Positions 47,781 to 57,466 of a DNA stretch of 64,000 nucleotides are shown here, piece by piece. Position 1 is the stretch's first letter, and every line of letters begins with the position of its first letter. The position numbers and the translations under genes are program-made. Under the pieces are notes generated by a model. It was not told where the DNA came from and did no database searches. It saw nothing but the letters and a program-made list of their open reading frames with translations. Origin of the DNA: Fusobacterium mortiferum (GTDB taxonomy: Bacteria; Fusobacteriota; Fusobacteriia; Fusobacteriales; Fusobacteriaceae); assembly GCF_016900045.1 (NCBI RefSeq), contig NZ_JACSNP010000002.1, positions 1 to 64,000 of the forward strand. Reading direction: 5' to 3'.

Positions 47781-48947
47781 TTACATTAATATATCTGATA
47801 TATTGAATATAGGTAAATATATAGCCAAAACTATGATACCTATAATAATTCCTAAAAATAGTAGTAATAGTGGTTGTAAAAGTGTAGTTAGTTTGAAGAG
47901 GTATGTTTCAAAATCTTTTTGTAAAACAAAAGATATAGATGAAAAAGCCTCACTTAATTTACCACTTCTCTCACCAATTGAGATAATTTTTAATTGAGTG
48001 GGAGAGAAGAGAGAGGTTGAAGCTAAAGCCTCCTCAATACTATTACCAATTTTTATTTTTAATTGGACCTTTTCCAAGTCCTTTTTTAAAAAAATATACG
48101 GTGTTGCTTTTTTTAAAATTTCTAAAATATCAATAATATTTATCCCTGTTTCATTCATTATAGAAAAATTTTGACATAATGAGATGATAAGCTCCTCTTT
48201 AACAATTTTCCCATAGATAGGTATTGAAATTTTTAAATTTTGTTTTTTCTCTAAAGGGAGTTTTTTTAATATAAAGAAGATAACTCCAATGAAAAAAATT
48301 GTTATAGAGAGAATATAGAGAATATTTTGACTAATAAACATGATAATTTGTGTAAGTAATGGTAATGGAGTAGAGGTATCATGAAATAGTGTTAAAAAAT
48401 TAGGAAATACAAATGTAAGCATAAATATTAGTAGAAATATTGCAAATATTAAGACTATTGTTGGATAAAAAAGAGCCTCTTTTATACTTTTTTTAATTTT
48501 TTCCATAAGAGCTATATTTTTACAAATTTTATCAAGGTTTTCTACTAAATTTCCGGATTCTTCACCTGCTAAAAGTAGATTGAGATATGTATCATTAAAT
48601 ACCGTTTTATAATTTGAGAAAGCTAGATAGATACTACTTCCACTGAGTATCTGCTCCTTGATATTATTTATAATACTACTAAAATGTTTATCTTTTTCTT
48701 GAGATGCGAGGATACTCAAGGTTAAAGATAGCGTAAGTCCACTGTTTAGAAGAGTTTTGAAATTTTGTGTGAATACCAAAAGATTTTCTGAAGTAACTTT
48801 ATATCTCGGAGTAACTAATTTGTAAGATATAAGGGTTAATCTATTTTTTATTAAGTATCTATGAAAATCTTGAAAAGTATTGAATTCTAAAGTGTTTGAG
48901 ATTTTTTTTCTATCAAGAGTATAAGCTTTAAAGAAGTAGGTTTTCAT
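47781..48947 (-). CDS. Platform protein GspF/PilC-like
   Basis: 388 residues, inner-membrane. Two repeats of the T2SSF domain with FTQNFKTLLNSGLTLSLTL and LLLAGEESGNL, then ETGINIIDIL and ISIGERSGKLSEAF; three membrane helices. Start is taken at MKTYFFKAYT (48947). Works with the assembly ATPase upstream to drive pilin polymerisation. Ends 14 bp before gspG. Confidence 0.92.
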   Translation of the reverse strand: MKTYFFKAYTLDRKKISNTLEFNTFQDFHRYLIKNRLTLISYKLVTPRYKVTSENLLVFTQNFKTLLNSGLTLSLTLSILASQEKDKHFSSIINNIKEQILSGSSIYLAFSNYKTVFNDTYLNLLLAGEESGNLVENLDKICKNIALMEKIKKSIKEALFYPTIVLIFAIFLLIFMLTFVFPNFLTLFHDTSTPLPLLTQIIMFISQNILYILSITIFFIGVIFFILKKLPLEKKQNLKISIPIYGKIVKEELIISLCQNFSIMNETGINIIDILEILKKATPYIFLKKDLEKVQLKIKIGNSIEEALASTSLFSPTQLKIISIGERSGKLSEAFSSISFVLQKDFETYLFKLTTLLQPLLLLFLGIIIGIIVLAIYLPIFNISDILM

Positions 48948-48949
48948 AA

Positions 48950-50218
48950 TTAACACTGCCTTATAACTTCATCTAGAGAAGTTATTTTATTTAAAGCTTT
49001 CTCTATTCCATCTTCTATTAAAGTGTTTATTTTCTTGTTTTTTAGAAGTACTTGAAGTTCATGTATAGAAGCTCCTGTCTCAATAAAATTTTTTATTTCA
49101 TCATCTATTGCAAGTAGTTCAAAAATAGCAGTTCTTCCAGAATAACCAGTGTAATTACAATATTCACAACCAACACTAGTATAAAAAGTTTTATCTCTAT
49201 AAAATGTTGGGTCCAATTTTAGAAGAGTAAGTTTAGCAATAAAATCTTTATCTAAGGTTAAGCAGTGTGGACAAAGTTTTCTTACTAAACGTTGGGCTAC
49301 TATTCCAATAACAGATGCTGAAATCATATATCTTTCAATCCCGATATTAAGTAATCTAAATATTCCACTTATAGTATCATAGGTATGTAAAGTCGAAAGA
49401 ACAAGATGACCTGTAAGAGCTGCTTTTACTCCTATCTCTGCAGTTTCATAATCTCTTATCTCTCCAATCATTAAAATATCTGGATCCTGTCTAAGATATG
49501 CCTTTAAAATTGTAGAAAAATCTCTTCCTACATCTGAATTATACTGTACCTGATTTATTCCAGCAATCTCATATTCCACAGAATCTTCAACAGTGGAGAT
49601 ATTAACCTCACCATTATTTAATCTCTTTAAAATAGAATAGATAAGACTACTTTTTCCAGAGCCAGTAGGCCCACAAGCTAAAATTATTCCATTTTTTTTG
49701 CTAATAAGTGTAGATAATTTTTTGTAATCAGTAGAGTTAAGTCCAAGATTTTCCAAGTTAAAATCATAGCTCTGACTATCTAAGATTCTAATTACTCCTT
49801 TTTCTCCAGTAATAAGAGGTACAATGGATACACGGAAATCAATAGTTTTTTCTCCTATTTTCATTCTAAATTTTCCATCTTGGGGTATTTTTTTCTCTGT
49901 AATATCTAATTTAGATAGAATTTTTAATCTAGAAATAATAGAGGAATGAAGTGATATATCAAAATCCATCTCTTCATATAGAATCCCATCTATTCTATAG
50001 CGTATTCTACTTCGATCTTTTTGTGGCTCTATATGAATATCACTAGCTTTTTTTTCAACTCCAGATAAGATGATTGCTCCTAATCCTTTTACAACAATAG
50101 GATTATTTGCCTCTAGAGATGAATCAATTTTTAATTCAGAGGTGTTTTTAGATTTTTTAGTATGATGATTTAATTCTTTAAATATATCCTTAATTTTATC
50201 AGAATTACTTTTTATCAT
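48950..50218 (-). CDS. Assembly ATPase GspE/PilB-like
   Basis: 422 residues. Walker A GPTGSGKSSLIYSIL, Asp box RIDGILY, Walker B ILMIGEIRDYETAEI, His box GHLVLSTLHTYD, and a C-terminal zinc site CPHC ... CEYCNYTGYSG. The N-terminal N1 domain of PilB is missing, so it is a short form. No retraction ATPase (PilT) is in the window. Confidence 0.94.
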   Translation of the reverse strand: MIKSNSDKIKDIFKELNHHTKKSKNTSELKIDSSLEANNPIVVKGLGAIILSGVEKKASDIHIEPQKDRSRIRYRIDGILYEEMDFDISLHSSIISRLKILSKLDITEKKIPQDGKFRMKIGEKTIDFRVSIVPLITGEKGVIRILDSQSYDFNLENLGLNSTDYKKLSTLISKKNGIILACGPTGSGKSSLIYSILKRLNNGEVNISTVEDSVEYEIAGINQVQYNSDVGRDFSTILKAYLRQDPDILMIGEIRDYETAEIGVKAALTGHLVLSTLHTYDTISGIFRLLNIGIERYMISASVIGIVAQRLVRKLCPHCLTLDKDFIAKLTLLKLDPTFYRDKTFYTSVGCEYCNYTGYSGRTAIFELLAIDDEIKNFIETGASIHELQVLLKNKKINTLIEDGIEKALNKITSLDEVIRQC

Positions 50219-50394
50219 AGTTTTTCACCTACAATAAAAAAATTATTCTTCTTTTCAGTAGAGGAGAGAATAGCATAGGAGATATAATTCTTTCCTTTAA
50301 CAACAATTCTAACTTTTACAATCTCTTGAGATATGTTATCTCCAAAAAGTAAAGTAGATACAAAATATAGAAAAAATACAAAAAGAGGTCTCAT
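50215..50394 (-). CDS. Small exported protein in the pilus operon
   Basis: 59 residues from ATG 50394 (AGGAGG upstream). Signal-like N-terminus (MRPLFVFFLYFVSTLLFG) and a short beta-rich tail. It overlaps the ATPase start by four bases. Might play a PilP/GspC-like role, but it is too short to be sure. Confidence 0.6.
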   Translation of the reverse strand: MRPLFVFFLYFVSTLLFGDNISQEIVKVRIVVKGKNYISYAILSSTEKKNNFFIVGEKL

Positions 50395-50396
50395 AA

Positions 50397-50948
50397 TTAT
50401 TCCTCCTGCCATTTGGGATTTGTAGTAGTCCAGTTGTTGTGAAAATTTAAGATTGTTCTATATTTAGGTGTTTTATCACTAATATTTCTATATACATTAA
50501 TTTGCATATATCTGATTAGATCAAAACCATAAAAAGATATTCTATATTGAGCAATATCATTATAATCAAAAATATAGATACTAAAAGATGGTGTAATATT
50601 TCCATGAGAAGTAATTTTAGTAGTGAATTTTTGTTGAGTTTGTTTATCAAAGATTGTAATATATTTTAAATTTTTCGGAAGATGTATAACCTCCTTTTGT
50701 GTAACAGATGATTGTGAAATAATTATTGTTTTTTTTAAGTAATCAAGTTCTACCCCATAACTTGTCCTGCTGTTATAAGCTTTAGTAGCATATGTTGTAA
50801 ATAATTCATAAATTTCAGTTTTAGCCTTTATCAACTCCTCCCTTTCTAAAGATTTTTTAAAGTAAATAAAACCAAAACTTAATAACAATAGAATTATACT
50901 AACTTGGAGTAATATATCTATGAAACAAAATCCTTTTTTGTTCTTCAT
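50397..50948 (-). CDS. Atypical prepilin-type protein, first gene of the pilus operon
   Basis: About 183 residues from MKNKKGFCFIDILLQVSIILLLL. The G-F signal is intact but the +5 residue is Asp instead of the usual Glu. No Shine-Dalgarno precedes this ATG; the ATG at 50978 also lacks one, so the start is uncertain. A TATACT box at 50968-50963 (minus strand) may be the operon's -10. Possibly a GspH-like minor pilin. Confidence 0.65.
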   Translation of the reverse strand: MKNKKGFCFIDILLQVSIILLLLSFGFIYFKKSLEREELIKAKTEIYELFTTYATKAYNSRTSYGVELDYLKKTIIISQSSVTQKEVIHLPKNLKYITIFDKQTQQKFTTKITSHGNITPSFSIYIFDYNDIAQYRISFYGFDLIRYMQINVYRNISDKTPKYRTILNFHNNWTTTNPKWQEE

Positions 50949-51067
50949 CTGATAAAGCTTAGTAAGAGTATACCTCATTTTTTTAAATAATCAAGAGAGA
51001 AAACAGAAAAAATTAAAAGAGAAAAGTATATTTTTTAAAATGCATAGAAAAAAAGAGAAAAATAAAG

Positions 51068-51073
51068 TATAAT
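51068..51073 (+). promoter_or_regulatory. -10 box of smpB
   Basis: TATAAT, 34 bp before the smpB start; the -35 region is weak. Confidence 0.5.
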
Positions 51074-51106
51074 ATTAAAAAATATAGTAAAAGTTTGGAG
51101 GAAATT

Positions 51107-51547
51107 ATGGTTTTAGCAGGAAATAAAAAAGCCTACTTCGATTATTTTATAGAGGATAAATTTGAAGCGGGAATAGAATTAGTAGGAAGTGAAGTTAAAT
51201 CAGCTAAAGCTGGAAAAGTAAGTATAAAAGAATCTTTTATTAGAATAATAAATGGAGAAGTTTTTATAATGGGAATGTCTATTGTTCCTTGGAGTTTTGG
51301 AAGTGTTTATAATCCAGAGGAAAGAAGGGTTAGAAAATTATTACTACATAAAAAAGAGATAAAAAAATTACATGAAAAAGTTACTCAAAAGGGATATACA
51401 ATAGTTCCATTGGATGTTCATCTTTCTAAGGGATATGTGAAACTTTCTATTGCATTAGCTAGAGGTAAGAAAACTTACGATAAGAGAGAAACTATCGCCA
51501 TGAGAGATGCTCAAAGAGATATTCAAAGAATGGCAAAAATTAGATAG
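51107..51547 (+). CDS. smpB: SsrA-binding protein SmpB
   Basis: 146 residues. Landmarks KKAYFDYFIEDKFEAGI, ELVGSEVKSAKAGKVSI and the lysine/arginine-rich C-terminal tail. Start at 51107 (MVLAGNKK), preceded by TTTGGAGG; a longer frame is not supported. It binds tmRNA, encoded 46 bp downstream, for ribosome rescue. Confidence 0.97.
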   Translation: MVLAGNKKAYFDYFIEDKFEAGIELVGSEVKSAKAGKVSIKESFIRIINGEVFIMGMSIVPWSFGSVYNPEERRVRKLLLHKKEIKKLHEKVTQKGYTIVPLDVHLSKGYVKLSIALARGKKTYDKRETIAMRDAQRDIQRMAKIR

Positions 51548-51579
51548 AAATTTTTTTCAAAATATGATATACTAATACG

Positions 51580-51585
51580 TATAAT
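51580..51585 (+). promoter_or_regulatory. -10 box of ssrA
   Basis: TATAAT ending eight bases before the mature tmRNA 5' G. -35 is poor. Confidence 0.55.
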
Positions 51586-51593
51586 TGAATAAT

Positions 51594-51944
51594 GGGGATG
51601 CAAAGGTTTCGACGGGGTTATGAGGTTATAGGTAGCATGCCAGGGTGACCGCTGTGAGAGGTCAACTCATCGTTTAGATGGAAACAGAAATTACGCTTTA
51701 GCTGCTTAATTAGTCAGCTCACCTTTGAACTCTCTCTTCTGTAGGAGAGCTCTAACAAGGTGTTACCAATATACAGATTACCTTTAGTGATTTCTCTAAG
51801 CTCAAAGGGACATTTTAGAGGATAGCTTCAGTCAGCCCTGTCTGTGGGAGTGGCTGTTGCGAAATCTAATAGCAGACTAAGCATTGTAGAAGCCTATGGC
51901 GCTGATAATTTCGGACACGGGTTCGATTCCCGTCATCTCCACCA
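51594..51944 (+). ncRNA. ssrA: tmRNA
   Basis: Begins GGGGATGCAAAGGTTTCGAC and ends GGTTCGATTCCCGTCATCTCCACCA, the alanyl-tRNA-like domain. The tag reading frame is at 51680-51709: GNRNYALAA then TAA. GGGGATG pairs with CATCTCC in the acceptor stem (with a G-T pair). CCA is encoded. Works with SmpB, directly upstream. Confidence 0.97.
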
Positions 51945-51956
51945 AAAAAAATTTTT

Positions 51957-51992
51957 AAGACTAAAGTGGTGATAGCTTTGGTCTTTTTTTAC
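51957..51992 (+). terminator. ssrA terminator
   Basis: AAGACTAAAG (51957-51966) and CTTTGGTCTT (51976-51985), then T-run. Confidence 0.88.
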
Positions 51993-52077
51993 AACACAAA
52001 CTAAGAGAAAAGATTTACAAAAAATTTAAAGTATGATAAAATTTATATTGATAAAAAATTTTAGGAGGAGTTTGTCG

Positions 52078-53175
52078 ATGATTGGAATAGGAATAGTAGG
52101 ACTTCCAAATGTAGGTAAATCAACACTTTTTAATGCTATAACAAAAGCTGGAGCAGCAGAAGCAGCAAACTATCCATTTTGTACAATAGAGCCAAATGTA
52201 GGAATGGTAACTGTACCAGATTCAAGATTAGATGAGTTATCAAAAATAATCAATCCACAAAGAGTAGTTCAAGCAACAGTAGAGTTTGTGGATATAGCTG
52301 GACTTGTAAAGGGAGCAGCAAAGGGAGAAGGGCTAGGTAATAAATTCTTATCAAACATTAGAACAACAGCAGCTATTTGCCAAGTTGTAAGATGTTTTGA
52401 AGATGATAACGTAATTCATGTAAGTGGTTCAGTAGACCCTATAAGAGATATAGAGGTAATTAATACAGAATTAATATTTGCAGATATGGAAACTGTAGAT
52501 AAAGCTATAGAGAAACATAAAAAATTAGCTATGAATAAAAATAAAGAATCAATGGCTCTTATGCCAGTTTTAGAGAAATGTAAAGCTCACTTAGGGAATT
52601 TTCAACTTCTTAAAACTTTAACTATGAATGAAGAAGAGTTAGAGTTAGTTAGAACTTACCAATTACTAACTTTAAAACCTATGATATTTGCAGCTAATGT
52701 ATCTGAAGATGATTTAGCTACAGGAAATGAGTATGTAGAAAAAGTTAGAGAGTACGCTAAAGGATTAGGTTCAGAAGTTGTAATAGTTTCAGCAAAAGTT
52801 GAGGCTGAGTTACAAGAGATGGATGATGAAGAGAGTAAAAAAGAGTATCTAGAAGCTTTAGGAGTAGAAGAGGCTGGATTAAATAGATTGATCAGAGCAG
52901 GATATAAGTTATTAGGACTTCAAACGTATTTTACTGCTGGGGTAAAAGAAGTAAGAGCTTGGACAATAAGGATAGGAGATACAGCACCAAAAGCTGCTGG
53001 AGAGATTCATACAGACTTTGAAAAAGGATTTATCAGAGCTAAAGTAGTATCATTTGAAGATTTTATAAAGTATTCTGGATGGAAGGGAGCACAAGAAGCT
53101 GGTGTTCTAAGACTAGAAGGAAAAGAGTACATAGTACAAGATGGAGATTTAATGGAATTTTTATTCAATGTGTAG
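52078..53175 (+). CDS. ychF: Redox-regulated ATPase YchF (Obg-like)
   Basis: 365 residues from ATG 52078 (TTAGGAGGAG). G1 [16 protein letters not shown]3 [17 protein letters not shown], NxxE-type specificity region (FAANVSE) and a C-terminal TGS domain ending [11 protein letters not shown]. Universal Obg-family protein that prefers ATP. An upstream in-frame ATG at 52033 overlaps the promoter region. Confidence 0.96.
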   Translation: MIGIGIVGLPNVGKSTLFNAITKAGAAEAANYPFCTIEPNVGMVTVPDSRLDELSKIINPQRVVQATVEFVDIAGLVKGAAKGEGLGNKFLSNIRTTAAICQVVRCFEDDNVIHVSGSVDPIRDIEVINTELIFADMETVDKAIEKHKKLAMNKNKESMALMPVLEKCKAHLGNFQLLKTLTMNEEELELVRTYQLLTLKPMIFAANVSEDDLATGNEYVEKVREYAKGLGSEVVIVSAKVEAELQEMDDEESKKEYLEALGVEEAGLNRLIRAGYKLLGLQTYFTAGVKEVRAWTIRIGDTAPKAAGEIHTDFEKGFIRAKVVSFEDFIKYSGWKGAQEAGVLRLEGKEYIVQDGDLMEFLFNV

Positions 53176-53205
53176 AATAAAAAATCCTTTGTTAAGAAAA
53201 ATTAC

Positions 53206-53234
53206 TTGACAATATCTAAAAAAGTTAGTAAAAT
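53206..53234 (+). promoter_or_regulatory. Promoter of the yceD-rpmF unit
   Basis: TTGACA 53206-53211, 17-bp spacer, TAAAAT 53229-53234. Confidence 0.8.
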
Positions 53235-53263
53235 ATCTAGGTGTACGATTGGAGGAAATTGTT

Positions 53264-53746
53264 TTGAAATTAGAGATTAAAGATTTTCAAAACCAGATTT
53301 TAGAGTTCGATTTTTATATGAAGAACATAGAAGATATTGAACTTGTAGAAAGAGTACATGTTATTGGAACAGCTGTAAATAACAATGGAAAAGTTGAAAT
53401 AAGTGGACATTACTCAACAACATTAAGGGTACAATGTGTAAGATGTTTAAAAGAGTTTGATTTGAAATTAGAAAATGATTTTATGGGAACTTTTTTAGAT
53501 GAGAATCAATATACTCAGTATTTAAAGAGCTTGAATACAGAGTGTGAAATTGATAAAAATGAGATTTATGATCCTATAGAAAATGGGATTATAGATTTAG
53601 AAAGTTTGGTAAGAGAGTATATATTATTAGATATGCCACCATACCCACAATGTGAGCCTAGTTGTGAAGATGATTCAGAAATAGAGAAACATAGTAATGA
53701 TGGAATAGATCCACGTTGGCAACAATTATTGCAGATAAAAAATTAA
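53264..53746 (+). CDS. YceD/DUF177-family protein
   Basis: 160 residues, TTG start at 53264 with GGAGG upstream (53249 would be inside the RBS). CVRCLKEFDL and a C-terminal YPQCEPSCEDD segment with further cysteines match the YceD pattern. In other bacteria it accompanies rpmF and is linked to 23S rRNA accumulation. 36 bp before rpmF. Confidence 0.9.
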   Translation: MKLEIKDFQNQILEFDFYMKNIEDIELVERVHVIGTAVNNNGKVEISGHYSTTLRVQCVRCLKEFDLKLENDFMGTFLDENQYTQYLKSLNTECEIDKNEIYDPIENGIIDLESLVREYILLDMPPYPQCEPSCEDDSEIEKHSNDGIDPRWQQLLQIKN

Positions 53747-53782
53747 TTTTTAAATAAGATTGTAAGTAGGAGGGAAACTAAG

Positions 53783-53965
53783 ATGGCAGTACCTAAGAAG
53801 AAAACATCTAAAGCTAAGAAAAACATGAGAAGATCTCATCACGCTTTAACTGGAACTGGATTAACAACTTGTGAGAAATGTGGAGCTCCAAGAAGACCAC
53901 ACAGAGTATGTCTTGCATGTGGAGATTACAACGGTAAACAAGTTCTAGCAGGACAAGCTGAGTAA
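53783..53965 (+). CDS. rpmF: 50S ribosomal protein L32
   Basis: 60 residues: [20 protein letters not shown], then the zinc-binding CEKCG...CLACG, so the C+ form of L32. RBS AGGAGG. Same unit as the YceD-like gene, ended by a terminator. Confidence 0.97.
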   Translation: MAVPKKKTSKAKKNMRRSHHALTGTGLTTCEKCGAPRRPHRVCLACGDYNGKQVLAGQAE

Positions 53966-53985
53966 TTAGATTGTTTAATTAGATA

Positions 53986-54017
53986 AAAAAAGACAAGATA
54001 AGCTCTTGTCTTTTTTT
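53986..54017 (+). terminator. rpmF terminator
   Basis: AAAGACAAGA and TCTTGTCTTT around TAAGC, then T-run. plsX therefore has its own promoter (TATAAT at 54063-54068). Confidence 0.88.
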
Positions 54018-54101
54018 ATTATAAATTATATAAAAATAATTTTAAAATTTTAAAATATGATGTATAATATAAAAGAAGAAATTTTATATGGGAGGACAAT
54101 A

Positions 54102-55121
54102 ATGAAAATAGCGCTGGATGCTATGGGAGGAGATAAAGCACCTTTTGAAGCAATAAAAGGAGCTATTAAGGCATTAGAGGAAGTTGAAGCTCTAAATCTT
54201 GTACTTGTAGGAAAGAAAGAAGTCATAGAAGAGGAGTTAAAAAAATATAAATATGACAATAAAAGAATAGAGATAGTTGATGCTAGAGAAGTTATAGAGA
54301 TGACTGATGACCCTGTTATAGCTGTTAAGAGTAAAAAGGATTCATCTATGAATAGAACTTTAGAGCTAGTAAAAGAGGGAGTTGTAGATGCGTCTGTATC
54401 TGCAGGAAATACTGGAGCTTTAATTACAGCTAGTCAATTAAAGTTAAAGAGAATAAAAGGTGTATTAAGACCTGCTATTGCGACAATGTTTCCTAATAAG
54501 AAAGATAAGATGTTGATGTTAGATGTGGGAGCAACTGCAGATTGTAAACCTGAGTTTTTAAATCAGTATGCTATGATGGGTTCAAAATACTTAGAAATCC
54601 TTTTAGGAAAGAAAAATCCTACTGTAGGTTTGTTAAATATAGGAACTGAAGAAGGAAAAGGAAACGAAGTAACAAGAGAGGCATATAATCTATTAAGAGA
54701 GAATAAAAGTATAAATTTTGCTGGAAATATTGAGAGTACAGAAGTAATGAATGGTAAAATAGATGTAGTAGTTACAGATGGATTCACTGGAAATATGGTA
54801 TTGAAAACTGCTGAGGGAATAGCTAAATTTGTAGTCTCGTCTTTAAAAGAAGAGATTAGTAAAAGTTTTATTTATAAAATAGGAGCGTTACTATTAAAGC
54901 CAGCTATGAAACATGTAATGAAGAAAATGGATTCTTCTGAGTATGGTGGAGCAATGTTTTTAGGTTTAAATGGACTTTCTATAAAAGCTCATGGAAATTC
55001 AGATTCAAACGGGATAAAGAATGCAATAAAAGTAGCTAATAAATTTGCAGAGATGAATTTTGTTGAAGAGCTTAAAAAAGTTATTGATATGGATAACAGT
55101 GTTGAAAAAACCTTAGATTAG
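54102..55121 (+). CDS. plsX: Phosphate acyltransferase PlsX
   Basis: 339 residues from ATG 54102 (GGAGG upstream). MKIALDAMGGDKAP start, GNTGALITAS, VGLLNIGTEEGKGN and DGFTGNM(V)LKTAEG are PlsX motifs. It makes acyl-phosphate from acyl-ACP for phospholipid synthesis. First gene of the fatty acid block. Confidence 0.97.
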   Translation: MKIALDAMGGDKAPFEAIKGAIKALEEVEALNLVLVGKKEVIEEELKKYKYDNKRIEIVDAREVIEMTDDPVIAVKSKKDSSMNRTLELVKEGVVDASVSAGNTGALITASQLKLKRIKGVLRPAIATMFPNKKDKMLMLDVGATADCKPEFLNQYAMMGSKYLEILLGKKNPTVGLLNIGTEEGKGNEVTREAYNLLRENKSINFAGNIESTEVMNGKIDVVVTDGFTGNMVLKTAEGIAKFVVSSLKEEISKSFIYKIGALLLKPAMKHVMKKMDSSEYGGAMFLGLNGLSIKAHGNSDSNGIKNAIKVANKFAEMNFVEELKKVIDMDNSVEKTLD

Positions 55122-55129
55122 GAGGAAAA

Positions 55130-56122
55130 ATGGAATTTAAAAGTATAGGTATCAAAGGATTAGGATATTATGTTCCAGAGAAAGTAATGACAAACTTTGA
55201 TTTTGAAAAAATTATAGATACAAGTGATGAGTGGATAAGAACTAGAACTGGAATAGAAGAAAGAAGATTTGCCTCTTCAGAACAAGCAACATCAGATCTA
55301 TGTGCATCTGCAGCAAAACAAGCATTAGAGAAAGCAAATATGTGCATAGAAGATATAGATATGATAATAGTTGCTACTTGTACACCTGATTATTTAGTAC
55401 AAGCTACTGCCTGCCTAGTTCAACAAAAATTAGGAGCTAAAGGGATACCTTGTTTTGATTTAACAGCAGCATGTAGTGGATTTATCTATGGTTTAACAGT
55501 TGCAGGTGGAATGATAAGAGGAGGAATTTATAAAAATATCCTAGTAATAGGTGGAGAAACACTTTCGAGAATAATTGACATGCAAGATAGAAATACTTGT
55601 ATATTATTTGGTGATGGAGCAGCAGCAGCTGTAGTAGGAGAGGTAGAAGAAGGATTTGGAATGTTATCTACTTATCTAGGAGCAGAGGGTGAAGATGATG
55701 ATATATTAAGAACACCAGCTGGAGGAAGTAAAAAACCAAATAATATTCAAACTATAGAAAATAGAGAAAATTTTATGAGAATGAAGGGGCAAGATGTATT
55801 CAAATTTGCTGTACATGCACTTCCTAGTGCTACAAATAAAGCTTTAAAGATAGCAAATGTAAAAGCAGAGGAGCTTAGTATGATATTTCCACATCAAGCA
55901 AATGTAAGAATAATAGAAGCGGCTTCTAAGAGAATACATGTTCCAGTAGATAAATTCTATATGAATCTAAAAAAATATGGAAATACTTCAGCAGCTTCAG
56001 TAGGACTTGCTTTAGGGGAAGCTTTAGATAAAGGATTAGTAAAAAAAGGAGATCTAATAGCTTTAACTGGATTTGGAGCAGGACTTACTTATGGTTCAAT
56101 AATAATGAAGTGGGCTTATTAA
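55130..56122 (+). CDS. fabH: 3-oxoacyl-ACP synthase III FabH
   Basis: 330 residues, initiates fatty acid synthesis from acetyl-CoA and malonyl-ACP. Catalytic Cys in DLTAACSGFIYGL, His in FPHQANVRI, and Asn in YGNTSAASV. SDEWIRTRTGIEERR is typical. 8 bp after plsX. Confidence 0.97.
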   Translation: MEFKSIGIKGLGYYVPEKVMTNFDFEKIIDTSDEWIRTRTGIEERRFASSEQATSDLCASAAKQALEKANMCIEDIDMIIVATCTPDYLVQATACLVQQKLGAKGIPCFDLTAACSGFIYGLTVAGGMIRGGIYKNILVIGGETLSRIIDMQDRNTCILFGDGAAAAVVGEVEEGFGMLSTYLGAEGEDDDILRTPAGGSKKPNNIQTIENRENFMRMKGQDVFKFAVHALPSATNKALKIANVKAEELSMIFPHQANVRIIEAASKRIHVPVDKFYMNLKKYGNTSAASVGLALGEALDKGLVKKGDLIALTGFGAGLTYGSIIMKWAY

Positions 56123-56201
56123 AGAGTAAGAGTAATAAATATTGACATATTTATATAGCTATGATATATTAAAAGACAGGTGTTTTATTAAGGAGGATAA
56201 T

Positions 56202-57113
56202 ATGTCTAAAATCGCTTTTGTATTCCCAGGACAAGGGACGCAATATGTTGGAATGGGAAAAGAATTATATGAAAATAGTGAATTAGCTAGAAAAGAGTTT
56301 GATAATCTATTTTCAAAATTGGATTTTGATTTAAAAACAGTTATGTTTGAAGGACCAGAAGAAGCATTAAAAGAGACTAAAAATACACAACCAGCAATAG
56401 TATCAATGAGTTTAATTTTAACAAAATTATTAGAAGATAAAGGAATAAAAGCTGACTATGTAGCAGGACACTCTGTAGGAGAGTATGCAGCTTTTGGAGC
56501 GGCTGGTTATTTATCAGTAGAAGATACAGTAAAATTAACAGCAGCTAGAGGGAAATTTATGAATGAGGTAGCTCAAAAAGTAAATGGTGGAATGGCTGCA
56601 ATAATTGGACTTGATTCAGATAAAATTGTTGAAGAGTTAAAAAAGGTAGATGGAGTAGTAGAGGCAGTAAACTTTAATGAACCTAAACAAACAGTAATAG
56701 CTGGAGAAAAAGCAGCTATAGAAAAGGCTTGTGAGGTATTAAAGGAAGCTGGAGCAAGAAGAGCTATGCCGTTAGCTGTATCAGGACCTTTCCACTCATC
56801 GCTTATGCAAGAGGCAGGAGAGAGATTAAAAGAGGAAGCGAATAAATATAATTTTAATATGACAGATATAAAATTAGTAGCTAATACCAATGCTGAAATT
56901 TTAACATCTGTAGCTGAAGTAAAAGAAGAGATATATAGACAAAGTTTTGGACCAGTAAAATGGGTAGATACTATAAATAAATTAAAATCTGAAGGAGTTA
57001 CAACTATTTACGAAATAGGACCTGGAAAGGTTTTAGCAGGACTTATTAAAAAAATTGATAAAGAAATTGAAGTAAAAAATATAGAAAAACTTGAAGATTT
57101 ATCAAATATATAG
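56202..57113 (+). CDS. fabD: Malonyl CoA-ACP transacylase FabD
   Basis: 303 residues from ATG 56202 (AGGAGG). FPGQGTQYVGMGK, the nucleophile motif GHSVGEYAA, and His in SGPFHSSLM. The longer frame from 56142 lacks an RBS. Supplies malonyl-ACP. Confidence 0.97.
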   Translation: MSKIAFVFPGQGTQYVGMGKELYENSELARKEFDNLFSKLDFDLKTVMFEGPEEALKETKNTQPAIVSMSLILTKLLEDKGIKADYVAGHSVGEYAAFGAAGYLSVEDTVKLTAARGKFMNEVAQKVNGGMAAIIGLDSDKIVEELKKVDGVVEAVNFNEPKQTVIAGEKAAIEKACEVLKEAGARRAMPLAVSGPFHSSLMQEAGERLKEEANKYNFNMTDIKLVANTNAEILTSVAEVKEEIYRQSFGPVKWVDTINKLKSEGVTTIYEIGPGKVLAGLIKKIDKEIEVKNIEKLEDLSNI

Positions 57114-57168
57114 TAAAATCTATTATATATAACGTTTTATATAAAGAAAAAATTAAGGAGGAAGAAAA

Positions 57169-57390
57169 ATGTTAGATAAAATAAGAGAAATAGTAGTTGA
57201 GCAATTAGGAGTAGACGCTGAGCAAGTAGTACCTGAGGCAAACTTCGTAGAGGATTTAGGAGCAGATTCATTAGATACTGTTGAGTTAATAATGGCTTTC
57301 GAAGAAGAGTTCGACGTAGAAATCCCTGATACAGATGCAGAAAAAATCAAAACAGTTCAAGACGTTATTGATTATATCGAATCTAAATAA
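57169..57390 (+). CDS. acpP: Acyl carrier protein
   Basis: 73 residues, acidic, with the phosphopantetheine serine in [20 protein letters not shown]. Strong RBS AGGAGG. Codon use is visibly less A/T-biased than in neighbours, as for a highly expressed gene. Confidence 0.97.
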   Translation: MLDKIREIVVEQLGVDAEQVVPEANFVEDLGADSLDTVELIMAFEEEFDVEIPDTDAEKIKTVQDVIDYIESK

Positions 57391-57410
57391 TTAAATCAAA
57401 TAAGAAAAGG

Positions 57411-57430
57411 CGGGGTATGAAAGTACCCCG
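57411..57430 (+). terminator. Hairpin after acpP (partial terminator)
   Basis: CGGGGTA and TACCCCG around TGAAAG. Not followed by a T-run; may attenuate or stabilise the acpP mRNA, letting less pass to fabF. Confidence 0.55.
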
Positions 57431-57466
57431 TTACTTATATATAGTAAAATAAAATGAGGTGATATT

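Noticed and set aside
51594-51944. A separate tRNA gene at the T-loop GGTTCGATTCC
   Set aside because: It is the tRNA-like domain of tmRNA; the 5' partner is the GGGGATG at 51594, not a local acceptor stem.
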